From Clostridia bacterium (GTDB lineage: Bacteria; Bacillota; Clostridia; Lachnospirales; Anaerotignaceae): a DNA stretch of 55,785 nt. The notes below the pieces were generated by a model. It had not been told where the DNA came from, ran no database searches, and worked only from the letters and a program-made list of their open reading frames with translations. Of the stretch, positions 52,995-55,785 are shown in pieces (the first letter of the stretch is position 1; every line of letters starts with the position of its first letter). The DNA lies in NCBI GenBank assembly GCA_910575055.1, contig CAJTDC010000010.1:45937-101721 (forward strand). The letters are read 5' to 3'. The position numbers and the translations under genes are program-made.

Positions 52995-53020
52995 AGGGCA
53001 GCTTTTTTTAAGCTGTCCTT
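52995..53020 (+). terminator. Hairpin after membrane-linked XRE gene
   Basis: GGGCAGCTT / AAGCTGTCC, weak T-tract. Confidence 0.5.
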
Positions 53021-53032
53021 ATACAGAAACAT

Positions 53033-53078
53033 AAAAAAAGTCCCAATATTTAGATAAACTAAATATCAAGACCTTTTA
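53033..53078 (-). terminator. Terminator of the rRNA-tRNA operon
   Basis: Minus-strand hairpin around GATATTTAG / CTAAATATT, extended by GTC/GAC, with a T7 tail, 7 bp after tRNA-Cys. Confidence 0.75.
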
Positions 53079-53081
53079 GAG

Positions 53082-53153
53082 AGGCGCTGATCGGATTTGA
53101 ACCGATGCGTAGAGGTGTTGCAGACCTTTGCCTTACCGCTTGGCTACAGCGCC
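53082..53153 (-). tRNA. tRNA-Cys (GCA)
   Basis: 72 nt. Acceptor GGCGCTG/CAGCGCC, anticodon loop CTGCAAC (GCA), T-loop GGTTCAAATCC, discriminator T. No CCA encoded. Last gene of the operon. Confidence 0.95.
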
Positions 53154-53169
53154 ATATAAAATTTTAAAA

Positions 53170-53241
53170 TGACCCGACCGGGAATCGAACCCGGGTTACA
53201 GCCGTGAAAGGGCCGTGTCTTAACCGCTTGACCATCGGGCC
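53170..53241 (-). tRNA. tRNA-Glu (TTC)
   Basis: 72 nt. Acceptor GGCCCGA paired with TCGGGTC, anticodon loop with TTC (CCTTTCAC), T-arm GGGTTCGATTCCC, discriminator A. No CCA encoded. Confidence 0.95.
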
Positions 53242-53247
53242 TTATTA

Positions 53248-53319
53248 CTCCCCGAGTAGGATTCGAACCTACGACCCTCCGGTTAACAGCCGGATGCTCT
53301 ACCGCTGAGCTATCGAGGA
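53248..53319 (-). tRNA. tRNA-Asn (GTT)
   Basis: 72 nt. Acceptor TCCTCGA/TCGGGGA (one G-U pair), anticodon GTT in CTGTTAAC, T-arm AGGTTCGAATCCT, discriminator G. No CCA encoded. Follows 5S rRNA. Confidence 0.95.
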
Positions 53320-53326
53320 TTATTCT

Positions 53327-53443
53327 CCAGCCACCACTTACTTTCCCAGGCAGTCCCCCACCAAGTATCATCAGCCGTTTGTGTCTTAACCGTCGTGTTC
53401 GGTATGGGTACGGGTGTTCCCCACAAACGTATCGTCACTGGAA
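53327..53443 (-). rRNA. rrf: 5S ribosomal RNA
   Basis: About 117 nt on the minus strand with the conserved ACCCGTACCCATACCGAACA region and GATGATACTTGGTGGGGGAC near the 3' half. Ends pair as CCAG/CTGG. Exact ends are approximate. Confidence 0.93.
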
Positions 53444-53574
53444 ATATCTTTGGGCTTTACACCCTCAAAACTGAACACAAGATATATTATAGCCTCTCTC
53501 TCGCCTTTTGTCAATACCTTTTTTTACTTTCCTTCTATTTTTTTACTTTTATTTCTTTGCTTTCCCTTTTACCT
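53444..53574 (-). promoter_or_regulatory. 23S-5S spacer containing a consensus promoter (53486-53514)
   Basis: TTGACA (53509-53514), exactly 17 bp, TATAAT (53486-53491) on the minus strand, about 40 nt before the 5S rRNA. All 12 consensus bases match. It could drive 5S and the three tRNAs separately from 16S-23S. Confidence 0.75.

Positions 53575-55785
<2,211 letters not shown>

Overview
The window looks like a chromosomal segment of a low-GC, anaerobic, endospore-forming Firmicute of the class Clostridia. I would place it near the Lachnospiraceae or related families, but the sequence shown does not fix a genus. Support: very AT-rich intergenic DNA, strong AGGAGG ribosome-binding sites, an alpha/beta-type small acid-soluble spore protein behind a sigma-G-like promoter, a lonA/lonB protease pair, a 2[4Fe-4S] ferredoxin, a glmS ribozyme and a Firmicute-type L10 leader.

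Layout. 1-3.65 kb is mobile-element debris. A serine-recombinase element has landed in a tyrosine integrase gene that also carries a frameshift and a deletion; its excisionase and repressor genes remain. 3.7-16.7 kb (minus strand) holds tuf, fusA, rpsG, rpsL, then rpoC and rpoB. 17-27 kb is a mixed accessory block: small unknown proteins, acetyltransferases, a YxeA-like protein, a PhzF-like isomerase, dCMP deaminase, a CoA-transferase, a radical SAM protein and a lipoprotein nuclease. 27-32.8 kb (minus) holds rplL, rplJ with its L10 leader, a YkvI-like transporter and a pseudogene on the plus strand, then rplA, rplK, nusG, secE and rpmG. Read on the minus strand, the order rpmG-secE-nusG-rplKA-rplJL-rpoBC-rpsL-rpsG-fusA-tuf is the classical one, but unrelated DNA splits it at three points.

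32.8-35.5 kb contains three copies, and a probable fourth decayed one, of a roughly 235-bp multi-hairpin repeat. Two copies have terminal inverted repeats near AGTGTCTAAA. The copy at 35.26-35.50 kb has a 6-bp target duplication and splits the csaA terminator. Its stems change sequence from copy to copy yet still pair. This is my strongest candidate for an under-described element.

34-39 kb is a metal-homeostasis neighbourhood: a DtxR/MntR-family regulator, a DUF2325 protein behind a palindromic operator, a TSCPD protein and a zinc ABC transporter (znuB, znuC, znuA). 39-46.4 kb holds a gene with a perfect 91-bp tandem duplication of its start region, a 3-methyladenine DNA glycosylase apparently starting at CTG, a Nim/PNPOx-like protein, glmS with its ribozyme, and lon-ysxC. 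46.4-53 kb carries a PspC-domain protein, the spore protein, ferredoxin, a FliD-like protein, lonB and small unknown genes. 53-55.8 kb (minus) ends in an rRNA operon: partial 23S, 5S, tRNA-Asn, tRNA-Glu, tRNA-Cys, with a perfect consensus promoter in the 23S-5S spacer.
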